A stretch of 64,000 nt of DNA from Alcaligenaceae bacterium. GTDB lineage: Bacteria; Pseudomonadota; Gammaproteobacteria; Burkholderiales; Burkholderiaceae_B. Location of the stretch: the NCBI GenBank assembly GCA_013416395.1, contig JACCEP010000002.1:186001-250000 (forward strand), given 5' to 3'. The notes beneath the pieces are model-generated. The model saw nothing but the letters and a program-made list of their open reading frames with translations. It did not search any database and was not told the DNA's origin. The translations under genes were made by a program, and so were the position numbers. Position 1 is the stretch's first letter, and each line of letters begins with the position of its first letter. This document shows, in pieces, positions 26,729-35,893 of this stretch.

Positions 26729-27606
26729 GTCGTACTCCCATGACTGATCAGAAATTCTGGGTGGCTGTAAACGGTAAACGCGTTGCCGCGGGCAAAGCCT
26801 GCAAGCATGACGTTAAGGTCGTTGGCCAGGGCACAGGCATAGGTAGTGGGTGCTGATACGGCAATTAGCGCCGACATTCCCATGGCGGCAGCCTTTTGCA
26901 CCATTTCAAAGCTTGCGCGGCTTGATATCACGGCAAACCCTGAGGCAGGGTCGATCGCCTCGCGTAATAGGTGACCGATAAGCTTGTCCAGGGCGTTGTG
27001 TCGGCCTACATCTTCCCTTACAAACAGCAACCGCCCGTCGAGCGATGCCCAGCCCGCAGCGTGTGTGGCACCTGTTTCCTGATGTAGAGGCTGTTGCGCG
27101 CGAAGTTGCGCCACAGCATCAAGAATGGCGGGGGTGGATACCCATTCGTGCCGGGCTTGTACGGCCGGAAGTACGCGCCGGACCTCGCCCAGGCTTTCTA
27201 CACCGCACAGCCCGCAACCCGTGCGCCCGGCAAGGTTTCGGCGCCGCATTTTCAGTTCGCGCAAGCATGCACTGGCTATTTGCGCCTGAATAACAATGCC
27301 TTCAGGGCGTTCGGAGAGTTCGATGTCATACAGATCATTGGCGCTGTGGATAATGCCTTCAGTCAGTGAGAACCCCAGAGCAAAGTCTTCGAGATCAGTT
27401 GGCGTAGCCAGAAGCGTGGCATGGCTGATGCCATTGAACTCAAGAGCTACCGCAACTTCTCGGGCTAGTCTGTCATCTTCCAGATGGAATTTACTTTGCT
27501 CCGCCGAGCCTATGCGTACTACCACCACAGATTCGCTGCCTTCGTAGCAGGCGATTTCAGCGGGGTAGGGGTAGGCGCAGGGTAGGGGTTCGCACTTAAG
27601 TGTCAT
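26725..27606 (-). CDS. fdhD: Formate dehydrogenase accessory sulfurtransferase FdhD
   Basis: Transfers sulfur from a cysteine desulfurase to the molybdenum cofactor so that formate dehydrogenase becomes active (called FdsC in the fds operon). The GCGLCGVESLGEV loop holds the two catalytic cysteines; EDFALGFSLTEGII, REDVGRHNALDKLIG and SSRASFEMVQKAA are further family blocks. 293 aa is standard. It follows fdsA by 27 bp and overlaps fdsD by four. Confidence 0.95.
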   Translation of the reverse strand: MTLKCEPLPCAYPYPAEIACYEGSESVVVVRIGSAEQSKFHLEDDRLAREVAVALEFNGISHATLLATPTDLEDFALGFSLTEGIIHSANDLYDIELSERPEGIVIQAQIASACLRELKMRRRNLAGRTGCGLCGVESLGEVRRVLPAVQARHEWVSTPAILDAVAQLRAQQPLHQETGATHAAGWASLDGRLLFVREDVGRHNALDKLIGHLLREAIDPASGFAVISSRASFEMVQKAAAMGMSALIAVSAPTTYACALANDLNVMLAGFARGNAFTVYSHPEFLISHGSTT

Positions 27607-27633
27607 GATGTGCTCAGATTTCCAGTGCGCTAC

Positions 27634-30633
27634 TCAGTTTTCTGAGGTGAGCGCGGGGGTTATCCGTGCGTCACTCGCAGACTGACGTGGCTGCGCGGCA
27701 GACGCATCCACAGTCACCTTTTCCTTCTGTTTTGCCGGCCTAACCGTCGGCCCCGATGGGGTGCCGGCAGTGGTCTCGCCTGCACGCGTACGCTGTTCAA
27801 GCAGTCCGGCCTGAACATCGCTAAAACGCGACCATTGAGCCTGCCACGCCGAAGGCTCTGTAACCCGGCGGGCCTGCACGGCCGTAACCTTGTATTCGGG
27901 GCAATCGGTCGCCCAGTCTGTGCTGTCGGTCGTAACGACGTTGGCACCAGATTCGGGAAAATGAAAAGTGGTGTACAGAACGCCAGGCTGTACGCGGTCG
28001 GTAACATCCGCCCGTAATACCGTTTCACCTGCGCGGCTGGCTATCGCCACCATGTCGCCCGACTGAATGCCCCGGTCTTCGGCATCATGGGGATGCATTT
28101 CGAGGAGATCTTCGTCGTGCCAGACCACATTTGCGGTGCGCCGTGTCTGCGCGCCCACATTGTATTGTGTGAGAGTACGGCCTGTCGTGAGCAGCAGCGG
28201 AAACTTTCGTGTGCTGCGCTCGTCGCTGGGCACATACTTGGTGATCATAAAGCGCCCCTTGCCGCGCACGAAGGTGTCAACGTGCATGATGGGCGTGCCA
28301 TCAGGCGCTTCTTCGTTGCACGGCCATTGCACGCTTCCGCCCAAGGCCTCGATTTTGTCGAACGACACGCCGGCAAAGGTAGGTGTCAGGCGGGCTATCT
28401 CATCCATAATTTGAGAAGGATGGATGTACGGCATGGGGTAGCCCAAGGCATTGGACAGTGCACAAGTGGCTTCCCAGTCGGCCAGCCCACCCATGGGCTC
28501 CATCACTTTACGTACGCGTGAAATACGACGCTCTGCATTCGTGAAGGTGCCGTCTTTCTCAAGAAATGATGATCCTGGCAGAAATACGTGCGCATACTTT
28601 GCGGTTTCGTTCAGGAAGATGTCCTGAACGATGACGCACTCCATGGCCGCCAGCGCTGCTGCCACATGCTGTGTGTTGGGATCAGACTGGACGATGTCTT
28701 CGCCCTGGCAATAAAGCCCCTTGAAAGACCCACTGATTGCCGCATCAAACATATTGGGCAGGCGCAGGCCGGGTTCGGCCTGAAGGGTGACGCCCCAGTC
28801 TTGCTCAAACTGATGGCGAACAGCGTCATCAGACACGTGGCGATAGCCCGGCAGCTCATGCGGAAAGGACCCCATGTCGCACGAACCCTGAACGTTGTTC
28901 TGTCCGCGCAACGGGTTGACACCTACGCCTTCACGCCCATAGTTGCCGGTTGCCATGGCCAGGTTGGCGATGGCCATGACGGTTGTAGAGCCCTGGCTGT
29001 GCTCGGTAACGCCAAGGCCGTAGTAAATAGCGCCGTTGCCGTGGGTGGCGAACAAGCGTGCGGCGCCGCGTACGTCTGCGGCAGGTACGCCGGTTTCGGT
29101 CTCCATGGCTTCGGGCGAGTACTCGGGGCGTGCCACAAATTCGCGCCAATGCGCAAAGGCTTCCGCCTCACAGCGCTCGGCAACAAAGGCTTCGTCGACC
29201 AGCCCTTCGGTAGCAATGACGTGAGCCATGCTGGTGAGCAGTGCCGTGTTTGTGCCAGGTCGCACCGGAAGATGAAAGTCTGCTTTGACGTGAGGTGCCT
29301 GCACCAGCTCGATGCGGCGCGGATCAATAACAATGAGTTTTGCGCCTTCGCGCAGGCGGCGCTTCAGGCGTGACGCAAACACAGGGTGTGCAGCACTGGG
29401 GTTGGCCCCCATCAAAATAACCACGTCGGTATGCATGACCGAATCAAAGGTTTGCGTGCCGGCCGATTCGCCTATGGTTGTCTTGAGTCCATAGCCGGTT
29501 GGCGAATGGCACACGCGGGCGCAGGTGTCGACGTTATTGGTGCCAAAGGCTGCGCGTACCAGTTTTTGTACCAGATAGGTTTCTTCGTTGGTACAACGCG
29601 AAGAGGTAATTCCACCGACTGAATCTCGTCCATACTTGCTCTGGATGCGGCGAATCTCTGAGGCAGCGTACTGGATAGCCTCGTCCCAACTGACTTCGCG
29701 CCAGGGTTCAGAAATATGGCTACGTATCATGGGCTTGGTCATGCGGTCTTTATGGGTGGCGTAACCCCAGGCGAACCGACCTTTGACACATGAATGGCCG
29801 CGATTTGCCTTGCCGTCTTTCCAAGGCACCATGCGTACGACTTCCTGACCTTTCATGTCGACCTTGAAGGCGCAGCCGACACCGCAATACGCGCAAGTGG
29901 TAATGACAGAATGTTCGCCAAGGCCTTTTTCTATGACAGAGTTTTCCATGAGCGAAGAGGTGGGGCAGGCCTGTACACAGGCGCCGCACGATACGCACTC
30001 GCTGCCCAGAAACCCGTCGTTCTGGCCTGCTGTAATGCGTGAGGCAAAGCCGCGGCCATCCACCGTCAGCGCGAACGTGCCCTGCACTTCGTCGCAGGCC
30101 CGCACACAGCGGCTGCAGACAATACACTTTGCGGGGTCATAGGTAAAATAGGGGCTGGAGGTGTCTTGGGTGTCGTTCAGGTGGTTGGCACCTTCAAAGC
30201 CATAGCGCACATTGCGCAAGCCAACTACACCGGCCATGTCCTGCAGCTCGCAATCACCGTTGGCCGGGCATGTCAGGCAGTCTAGCGGGTGGTCAGAAAT
30301 ATACAGCTCCATCACACCACGCCGCAGTTCATGCAGTTTTTGGTTTTCGGTATGAATCACCATGCCAGCTTCGACCGGCGTGGTACAAGAGGCCGGATAG
30401 CCCCGGCGTCCTTCTATCTGCACCAGACACAGCCGGCATGAGCCAAATGCTTCAAGGTTGTCAGAGGCGCACAGCTTGGGTATGTTTATGCCGGCTTCTG
30501 CAGCGGCGCGCATGACTGAACTACCTTCAGGCACATCGATGGCGATGCCATCCACAGTAATGCTTACATAAGTGGTTTGTGTTGATGCCGGGGTGCCAAA
30601 ATCACGGTCACGTCGGGCGATGGTCTCAAGCAT
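27634..30633 (-). CDS. fdsA: NAD-dependent formate dehydrogenase, molybdenum-containing alpha subunit
   Basis: Catalytic subunit oxidising formate to CO2. The N-terminal [2Fe-2S] domain (CASDNLEAFGSCRLC) is followed by a [4Fe-4S] segment with HPLDCLTCPANGDCEL, then a ferredoxin part (KCIVCSRCVRACDEVQG and CVSCGACVQACP). The molybdopterin oxidoreductase domain has its own cluster (CAYCGVGCAF) and the catalytic site ARVCHSPTGYG with Cys, not selenocysteine, as molybdenum ligand. The start ATG 30633 (MLETIARRD) is 11 bp after fdsB; a longer frame running into fdsB is rejected. 999 aa compares with about 960 in Cupriavidus, the extra mostly at the termini. Confidence 0.96.
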   Translation of the reverse strand: MLETIARRDRDFGTPASTQTTYVSITVDGIAIDVPEGSSVMRAAAEAGINIPKLCASDNLEAFGSCRLCLVQIEGRRGYPASCTTPVEAGMVIHTENQKLHELRRGVMELYISDHPLDCLTCPANGDCELQDMAGVVGLRNVRYGFEGANHLNDTQDTSSPYFTYDPAKCIVCSRCVRACDEVQGTFALTVDGRGFASRITAGQNDGFLGSECVSCGACVQACPTSSLMENSVIEKGLGEHSVITTCAYCGVGCAFKVDMKGQEVVRMVPWKDGKANRGHSCVKGRFAWGYATHKDRMTKPMIRSHISEPWREVSWDEAIQYAASEIRRIQSKYGRDSVGGITSSRCTNEETYLVQKLVRAAFGTNNVDTCARVCHSPTGYGLKTTIGESAGTQTFDSVMHTDVVILMGANPSAAHPVFASRLKRRLREGAKLIVIDPRRIELVQAPHVKADFHLPVRPGTNTALLTSMAHVIATEGLVDEAFVAERCEAEAFAHWREFVARPEYSPEAMETETGVPAADVRGAARLFATHGNGAIYYGLGVTEHSQGSTTVMAIANLAMATGNYGREGVGVNPLRGQNNVQGSCDMGSFPHELPGYRHVSDDAVRHQFEQDWGVTLQAEPGLRLPNMFDAAISGSFKGLYCQGEDIVQSDPNTQHVAAALAAMECVIVQDIFLNETAKYAHVFLPGSSFLEKDGTFTNAERRISRVRKVMEPMGGLADWEATCALSNALGYPMPYIHPSQIMDEIARLTPTFAGVSFDKIEALGGSVQWPCNEEAPDGTPIMHVDTFVRGKGRFMITKYVPSDERSTRKFPLLLTTGRTLTQYNVGAQTRRTANVVWHDEDLLEMHPHDAEDRGIQSGDMVAIASRAGETVLRADVTDRVQPGVLYTTFHFPESGANVVTTDSTDWATDCPEYKVTAVQARRVTEPSAWQAQWSRFSDVQAGLLEQRTRAGETTAGTPSGPTVRPAKQKEKVTVDASAAQPRQSASDARITPALTSEN

Positions 30634-30644
30634 GGTGGCCTCCG

Positions 30645-32216
30645 TCAGGCGATCTGTGTGCCGGCAGCCTCGGATGAGGGCAGGCCGAAATCTTCTGGAA
30701 AAAACTCCAGGGCGGAAAGTACTGGGTATGGCGTCATGCCCCCCAGGGCGCAGAGTGAACCCGCCATCATGGTGTCGCACAGGTCGCGCAGCAAGACCAC
30801 CTGAGCTTCGCGCTGATCGTTGTCGCGAATCTTCTGGATGACTTCTGTGCCGCGTATCGAGCCAATGCGACAGGGGGTGCATTTGCCGCAAGATTCTATG
30901 GCACAGAAATCCATGGCATATTGCGCCATTTTGGCCATGTCTACCGTGTCGTCAAACGCCACGATGCCGCCATGACCAATCATGGCCGACAGCTTGATAT
31001 AGGTTTCATAATCAAGCGGGGCATCCCATTTTGAAGGGGGCAGGTAGGCGCCAAGGGGCCCTCCAACCTGCACGGCGCGCAATGGCCGGCCGCTGGCACT
31101 GCCTCCACCATAGTCATACAACAACTCGTGCAGGCTAACGCCAAAGGCTTTTTCTACAAGGCCGCCACGCCGAATATTGCCGGCCAGTTGGAAGGCCAAC
31201 GTACCGGTTGAGCGACCCATGCCGTAATCTTGATAGAACGCCGCGCCACGGGCCAGAATAATGGGCACTGAAGCCAGCGACACGACGTTGTTGATGACGG
31301 TCGGTTTGCCGAAAAGGCCTTTTATGGCGGGTAGTGGCGGTTTGGCGCGCACCAGGCCGCGTTTGCCTTCGAGGCTTTCCAGCATCGATGTTTCTTCACC
31401 GCAGATATAGGCACCTGCGCCCACCCGCACTTCCATGTCGAAGGCGCGGCCGCTGCCACGTACATTCTGGCCCAGCCATCCTGCGGCGCGCGCACGCCGT
31501 ATGGCCTCTTCAAGTGTCTCGATGGCGTATGGGTATTCAGAGCGAAGATACACATAACCATAGTTGGCCTGCACGGCCAGTCCTGCGATGATCATGCCTT
31601 CGATCAGTGTATAGGGATCGCCTTCCATCAACATACGGTCTGAAAACGTGCCCGAGTCACCTTCGTCGGCATTGCAGGCAATATATTTTTGTTCAGAGGT
31701 GGTTTCGAGTACGGTTTTCCATTTAATGCCTGTGGGGAAGGCTGCGCCGCCGCGTCCACGCAGGCCTGATGCAGTCACTTCCTCGACAATGGCTGACGGC
31801 GTCATGGTCAGCGCGTTGTTCAAACCAACGAATCCACCGTGCGCTTCGTAATCGTTCAGCGATAAGGGGTCGGTGATGCCAATACGTGCAAAGGTAAGAC
31901 GTTCCTGGTTTTTTAACCAAGGGATTTCATCGGTCAGGCCTTTCCAGAGCGCATGCGGTTGGCCTTGCAGAAAGCCGGCGCTGAACAAGCCTGGTACGTC
32001 GTCGGGTTCGATGGGCCCGTAGGCAATGCGGCCGGACGGCGTTTCAACTTCGACCAGTGTTTCCAGCCACAGCATGCCGCGAGAGCCATTGCGTATCAGT
32101 TCAATGTCGGCGTGCTGACGTGTCGCTTCCTGAGCAATGGCCGCGGCCACCGCATTGGCACCGACGGCAATGGCAGCTGTGTCGCGCGGAACAAAGACTT
32201 TTATGGTTTTGCTCAT
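30645..32216 (-). CDS. fdsB: Formate dehydrogenase beta subunit (NuoF-like)
   Basis: NADH-binding flavin subunit. The N-terminal thioredoxin-like extension precedes the NuoF core: FMN-binding RGRGGAAFPTGIKW, NADH site NADEGDSGTFSDR, GAGAYICGEETSMLESLEGKR (in part) and the cluster motif ESCGKCTPCRIG near the C-terminus. 523 aa is typical for FdsB. It overlaps fdsG by four bases (ATGA) and is followed by fdsA, giving tight coupling. Confidence 0.96.
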   Translation of the reverse strand: MSKTIKVFVPRDTAAIAVGANAVAAAIAQEATRQHADIELIRNGSRGMLWLETLVEVETPSGRIAYGPIEPDDVPGLFSAGFLQGQPHALWKGLTDEIPWLKNQERLTFARIGITDPLSLNDYEAHGGFVGLNNALTMTPSAIVEEVTASGLRGRGGAAFPTGIKWKTVLETTSEQKYIACNADEGDSGTFSDRMLMEGDPYTLIEGMIIAGLAVQANYGYVYLRSEYPYAIETLEEAIRRARAAGWLGQNVRGSGRAFDMEVRVGAGAYICGEETSMLESLEGKRGLVRAKPPLPAIKGLFGKPTVINNVVSLASVPIILARGAAFYQDYGMGRSTGTLAFQLAGNIRRGGLVEKAFGVSLHELLYDYGGGSASGRPLRAVQVGGPLGAYLPPSKWDAPLDYETYIKLSAMIGHGGIVAFDDTVDMAKMAQYAMDFCAIESCGKCTPCRIGSIRGTEVIQKIRDNDQREAQVVLLRDLCDTMMAGSLCALGGMTPYPVLSALEFFPEDFGLPSSEAAGTQIA

Positions 32217-32719
32217 GCCTGATACCCCTCTTCCTGAAGCAGGCGATCCAGTTTCTCTGGCGTGACTCGGGCGTGCGGCTGGCCATTAATCATGATGGCG
32301 GGTGACTGAGCACAAAGGCCAAGGCAATAAACGGGTTCAAGTGTTACGGCCTGGTTCGATGAGTTTTCGTGAAAATCGCAGCCCAGGCGCTGCATGGCGT
32401 GGGCAGCAAGTTGTTCGCCGCCCATGGCTTGGCATGATTCAGCGCGGCACATCTGCAGTACGACAGGCGCAGCGGGTGTCTGCCGAAAATGCGGGTAGAA
32501 GCTGATGACGCCATGTACTTCTGCCCTCGATAGCTGCAGGGCTTCGGCCAGCACCGGCACGGCACTGGCCGGTATACAGCCCAGGGCATGCTGAACCGCA
32601 TGCAGTATGGGCAGCAAGTTGCCGTTTTGGTCTTGGTAATGCGCTATGGCCTGGTGTGTCACGGTGTGTACGCTTTCGTCCGAGGGGCTGAACTCGTCTG
32701 AAGCCGAGGGCGTATGCAT
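32213..32719 (-). CDS. fdsG: Formate dehydrogenase gamma subunit (NuoE-like)
   Basis: [2Fe-2S] subunit of the soluble formate dehydrogenase, 168 aa. The NuoE fold is shown by LLPILHAVQHALGCIPASAV, VHGVISFYPHF and the cluster cysteines in MCRAESCQAMGG and VYCLGLCAQSPA. First gene of fdsGBA-fdhD-fdsD. The 190-bp upstream region, shared with a divergent regulator, has repeated ACATATAAG/TATGTTTTT boxes. Confidence 0.95.
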   Translation of the reverse strand: MHTPSASDEFSPSDESVHTVTHQAIAHYQDQNGNLLPILHAVQHALGCIPASAVPVLAEALQLSRAEVHGVISFYPHFRQTPAAPVVLQMCRAESCQAMGGEQLAAHAMQRLGCDFHENSSNQAVTLEPVYCLGLCAQSPAIMINGQPHARVTPEKLDRLLQEEGYQA

Positions 32720-32765
32720 GGTTTCTTCCTCCGACAGCCTTAGGTGGCCAAGGCTGGGTTGTCTC

Positions 32766-32893
32766 TAATATGTTTTTAATTGCATATATGTTTTTTTCTG
32801 CTTTCAGGTAATCTACACACATAAGTCATAAGCTTCAATAAGAAAAAATTGACATATAAGAAGTTTTTTAATAGGCAATAAAAAACATATAAG
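32766..32893. promoter_or_regulatory. Repeated boxes between fdsG and the divergent regulator
   Basis: TATGTTTTT occurs at 32769-32777 and 32787-32795, 18 bp apart. Its inverse AAAAACATA occurs at 32881-32889, and ACATATAAG occurs at 32852-32860 and 32885-32893, 33 bp apart. The interval is far more AT-rich than its surroundings. This is a candidate operator array for the divergent ModE-like regulator. Confidence 0.5.
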
Positions 32894-32909
32894 AGAGGCA
32901 TGGAGACGC

Positions 32910-34031
32910 ATGAGCTATAAATTCAAGGCGCGGCTACGGTCAGAATGGGTGCTGGAAAACCCATCGGGAAACGAGCTTGCACTGAGCGAAGTTTTGCGAC
33001 TGCTGGCCGCCATCGATGCCACCGGGCATATTGCCGGCGCCTGTAAGGCCTGTGGGCTTTCTTACCGACACGCTTGGGGTGTTGTGCGTAACGCCGAGAA
33101 GGAGTTTGGTGCGGCACTCATCGACACCTCGCGCCGCCAGGGCTCACGCGTTACGGCGTTCGGGCAGCACCTGTTGTGGGCAAACCGGCGTGTTGATGCC
33201 AGGCTCATGCCCACGCTTGAGAGCATGGCGTCAGAGTTGCAAGAGGAGCTGGACCGCCTGTATCCCGCAAGCCAGCCCAGGCTGCGTCTGCATGCCAGTC
33301 ATGGGTTTGCGGTAGAAGGCCTGATGCAACTGGCTAATGGCCTTGATATTTCGCCCGTAGAATTGCGCTATCGCACCGCCATTGAGGCGCTGGCATCGCT
33401 TGATCGATCAGAATGCGACCTGGCCGGTTTTCAGGTGCCCTTGGGTGAGTTTGAACAGCCTATTCTTGAGCGCTACAGACACTGGCTCAAGCCTGATCGA
33501 CATTTGCTCATTCACCTGGCGGTGCGCAACACCGGCATGATCGTCAAGCCTGAAAACCCCAAACACATTCAGTCGGTCGCCGACCTGGTTAATGATGATG
33601 TCCGCTTCGTGAACCGCCAGATTGGGTCCAGCACGCGTTATCTGGTTGAACTCATGCTGCAGGAGCTCAACATCGACACCAGCAAGGTGCAAGGTTTTGA
33701 CACCAGTGAGTTTACCCATATGGCGATTGCGGCACATATCGCGAGCGGCATGGCCGATGTGGGCATTGGCGTGGAAACGGCCGCCTGGCGTTGCGGTCTT
33801 ACATTTATTCCGCTGGTTCACGAACGTTATTTTTTTGCTGTTCATCGTGACTCGCTCGATACGCCGCAAATGCAGCGTTTGCTCAATCTGATGAATGGTG
33901 AGCAGTACCAGGCCTATGTTTCCGAGTTGGTGGGTTATGACGCGGCCTGTATGGGGCAGGTGCAGACCTTAACGTCAGCATTTGGAGAACAAGGCGTGCA
34001 GGCACTCACGGGGCGCGCTGGCGCGCTATGA
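32910..34031 (+). CDS. ModE/LysR-type HTH regulator with PBP-like ligand domain (probable formate dehydrogenase regulator)
   Basis: A 373-aa one-component regulator. The N-terminal winged helix ([20 protein letters not shown], then [20 protein letters not shown]) is of the ModE/LysR type. The C-terminal part from about residue 95 is a substrate-binding-protein-like domain ([48 protein letters not shown]) of the kind seen in molybdate- or small-molecule-responsive regulators. It is divergent from fdsG and just upstream of moaA. An FdsR-like role is likely from position; the ligand (formate, molybdate or other) is unknown. Confidence 0.82.
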   Translation: MSYKFKARLRSEWVLENPSGNELALSEVLRLLAAIDATGHIAGACKACGLSYRHAWGVVRNAEKEFGAALIDTSRRQGSRVTAFGQHLLWANRRVDARLMPTLESMASELQEELDRLYPASQPRLRLHASHGFAVEGLMQLANGLDISPVELRYRTAIEALASLDRSECDLAGFQVPLGEFEQPILERYRHWLKPDRHLLIHLAVRNTGMIVKPENPKHIQSVADLVNDDVRFVNRQIGSSTRYLVELMLQELNIDTSKVQGFDTSEFTHMAIAAHIASGMADVGIGVETAAWRCGLTFIPLVHERYFFAVHRDSLDTPQMQRLLNLMNGEQYQAYVSELVGYDAACMGQVQTLTSAFGEQGVQALTGRAGAL

Positions 34032-34038
34032 TATCAAT

Positions 34039-35133
34039 ATGAGCAAAGTTATCTTTCATTCGGATTCGCGCCCCGTCCCAGGGGTCAGGCCGGTTGCAGC
34101 ACAGACCGTTGGCGGCGCAGTGCTGGACACGCGGTCACGGCCTTTGCGTGACCTGCGCATATCGGTTACCGACCGCTGTAACTTTCGATGTACGTATTGC
34201 ATGCCACGAGAAGTGTTTGGCAGCGATTACCAGTTTATGCCACACGCCGAGCTGCTCAGCTTTGAAGAAATTGCTCGCGTGGCTGAAGCCGGCACTAGAC
34301 TCGGTTTGCGTAAAATTCGCCTTACCGGCGGTGAGCCCTTGTTGCGTAAAAACATCGAAGTGCTGATCGCCATGTTGGCAGCATTGCGCACACCCGAGGG
34401 CGACCCGCTTGAGCTTACCCTTACCACCAACGGCACCTTGCTCGAAAAAAAGGCGGCAGCCCTTAAAGAGGCGGGGCTAGGGCGAGTTACTGTCAGCCTT
34501 GATGCGCTCGATGAACGCCTTTTTGAGCGCATGAGTGACAGCAAGGTTAGCGTAAAGACTGTGTTGCGCGGCATTGATGAAGCTGCCCGTGTCGGGCTGG
34601 CTCCTGTCAAGGTCAATATGGTGGTGCGCAAGGGCATGAATGATGACCAGATCCTTCCTATGGCCCAACACTTTCGCCATAGCGGACACATTCTGCGGTT
34701 TATCGAGTTCATGGATGTCGGATCGACCAATGGCTGGAACCTGAAAGAGGTGGTTACGGGCGCCGAGATCAGGCAACTTATTGCTGAGCAGTTCCCTTTG
34801 CAGCCTGTCACTTCTGATTACCGTGGTGAAGTGGCTGCGCGCTGGCGCTATGAAGATGGCGCGGGCGAGGTCGGGGTCATTACCAGCGTCTCTCAGCCCT
34901 TTTGCGGCGACTGTACGCGCGCGCGCCTGTCGCCCGAAGGGCAGGTGTTTCTCTGTTTGTTTGCCAGCCAGGGCCATGACGTGCGCGCACTGGTGCGCAG
35001 CGGCGCCAGCGTAGACCAGCTTGCGGCGCGATGGGCCGAGATCTGGTCGGGTCGTGATGACCATTACTCTGAAATTCGCGGAAAACAGACGGCAGCGGCG
35101 CGCAAGATCGAGATGAGTTACATCGGCGGATAA
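34039..35133 (+). CDS. moaA: GTP 3',8-cyclase (molybdenum cofactor synthesis)
   Basis: Radical SAM enzyme starting molybdopterin synthesis. The N-terminal cluster motif [10 protein letters not shown], the SAM region [13 protein letters not shown], and the C-terminal second cluster ([19 protein letters not shown]) are intact; the sequence ends in Gly-Gly as required for activity. ATG 34039 is chosen, seven bases after the regulator stop; the longer frame overlaps the regulator. 364 aa is normal. It supplies cofactor for the adjacent formate dehydrogenase. Confidence 0.96.
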   Translation: MSKVIFHSDSRPVPGVRPVAAQTVGGAVLDTRSRPLRDLRISVTDRCNFRCTYCMPREVFGSDYQFMPHAELLSFEEIARVAEAGTRLGLRKIRLTGGEPLLRKNIEVLIAMLAALRTPEGDPLELTLTTNGTLLEKKAAALKEAGLGRVTVSLDALDERLFERMSDSKVSVKTVLRGIDEAARVGLAPVKVNMVVRKGMNDDQILPMAQHFRHSGHILRFIEFMDVGSTNGWNLKEVVTGAEIRQLIAEQFPLQPVTSDYRGEVAARWRYEDGAGEVGVITSVSQPFCGDCTRARLSPEGQVFLCLFASQGHDVRALVRSGASVDQLAARWAEIWSGRDDHYSEIRGKQTAAARKIEMSYIGG

Positions 35134-35147
35134 ACGGCGCACGAGGC

Positions 35148-35852
35148 ATGATACCGCGCGAACATCTCACGGGTCTTATTCTCGCAGGAGGCCGGGCCAG
35201 CCGCATGCAGCGGGATGCGGCGGGCTCAGCCCTGTCAGGGCGACCCGCACGCCACGGTCCGCGTGGAGGGCAGTCACCAGAAGTGGCGACAGCCAATAGG
35301 GGCATTGTGCCCATAGAAAAAGGCCTGGTTTTGTTGCACGATGAGCCGTTGGTGGCTCACGCCCGGCGTTTTCTGCAAGGACAGGTCAGCCGCGTGGTGA
35401 TCAGCGCCAATCGCAGCGTTGATGCGTTTGCGCGCTATGGAGAAGTAATTACTGACGATGCCGAGATAGGGCCAGATGCAGGGCCGTTGGCGGGTATCTA
35501 CAGTGCGCTGGTGCGCATTGACACGCCCTGGTTGGTCGTTACGCCTGTTGACGTAATTAACCCGCCTGAAGACCTTGTGGCGCGTCTTGCCGATGCCATC
35601 GCCCGCAAGGTGGCTCAAGCCGCTTACGCGACCACGACCCGTTCGCACCCCTTATGCATGATGGTGCACGCGGATCTGGCGCCTAGTTTGCGTAGTTACC
35701 TGCTGAAGGGTGACCGTAAGGTAATGTTGTGGCTGGAACGCATAGGCGCTGTGTCCGCGCCTTTCGATATTGGCGAGCATGCATTCGCCAATATTAATAC
35801 CCTGGCAGATTTGCAGCATGCTCAAATCAGAGGGGCGGCAGGCACTGTCTAA
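35148..35852 (+). CDS. mobA: Molybdenum cofactor guanylyltransferase with an unusual insertion
   Basis: Adds GMP to molybdopterin to make the guanine-dinucleotide cofactor used by formate dehydrogenase. The GTP site begins LTGLILAGGRASRM at residue 8, but the next family element, normally (D)KGL within a few residues, appears here only after about 37 extra residues as EKGLVLL. The rest (DEPLVAHARRFL, GPDAGPLAGIYSAL, VTPVDVINPP, then FANINTLADL) is ordinary. 234 aa versus about 195-205 usually. It starts 14 bp after moaA. Confidence 0.88.
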   Translation: MIPREHLTGLILAGGRASRMQRDAAGSALSGRPARHGPRGGQSPEVATANRGIVPIEKGLVLLHDEPLVAHARRFLQGQVSRVVISANRSVDAFARYGEVITDDAEIGPDAGPLAGIYSALVRIDTPWLVVTPVDVINPPEDLVARLADAIARKVAQAAYATTTRSHPLCMMVHADLAPSLRSYLLKGDRKVMLWLERIGAVSAPFDIGEHAFANINTLADLQHAQIRGAAGTV

Positions 35853-35893
35853 GCGCCTGCCGCCCCTCTTTTTCTACCGAGCCGGCAAACGGC

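Noticed and set aside
27634-30891. Longer 1085-aa version of FdsA
   Set aside because: The extra residues overlap fdsB and have no family match; ATG 30633 gives the normal start.
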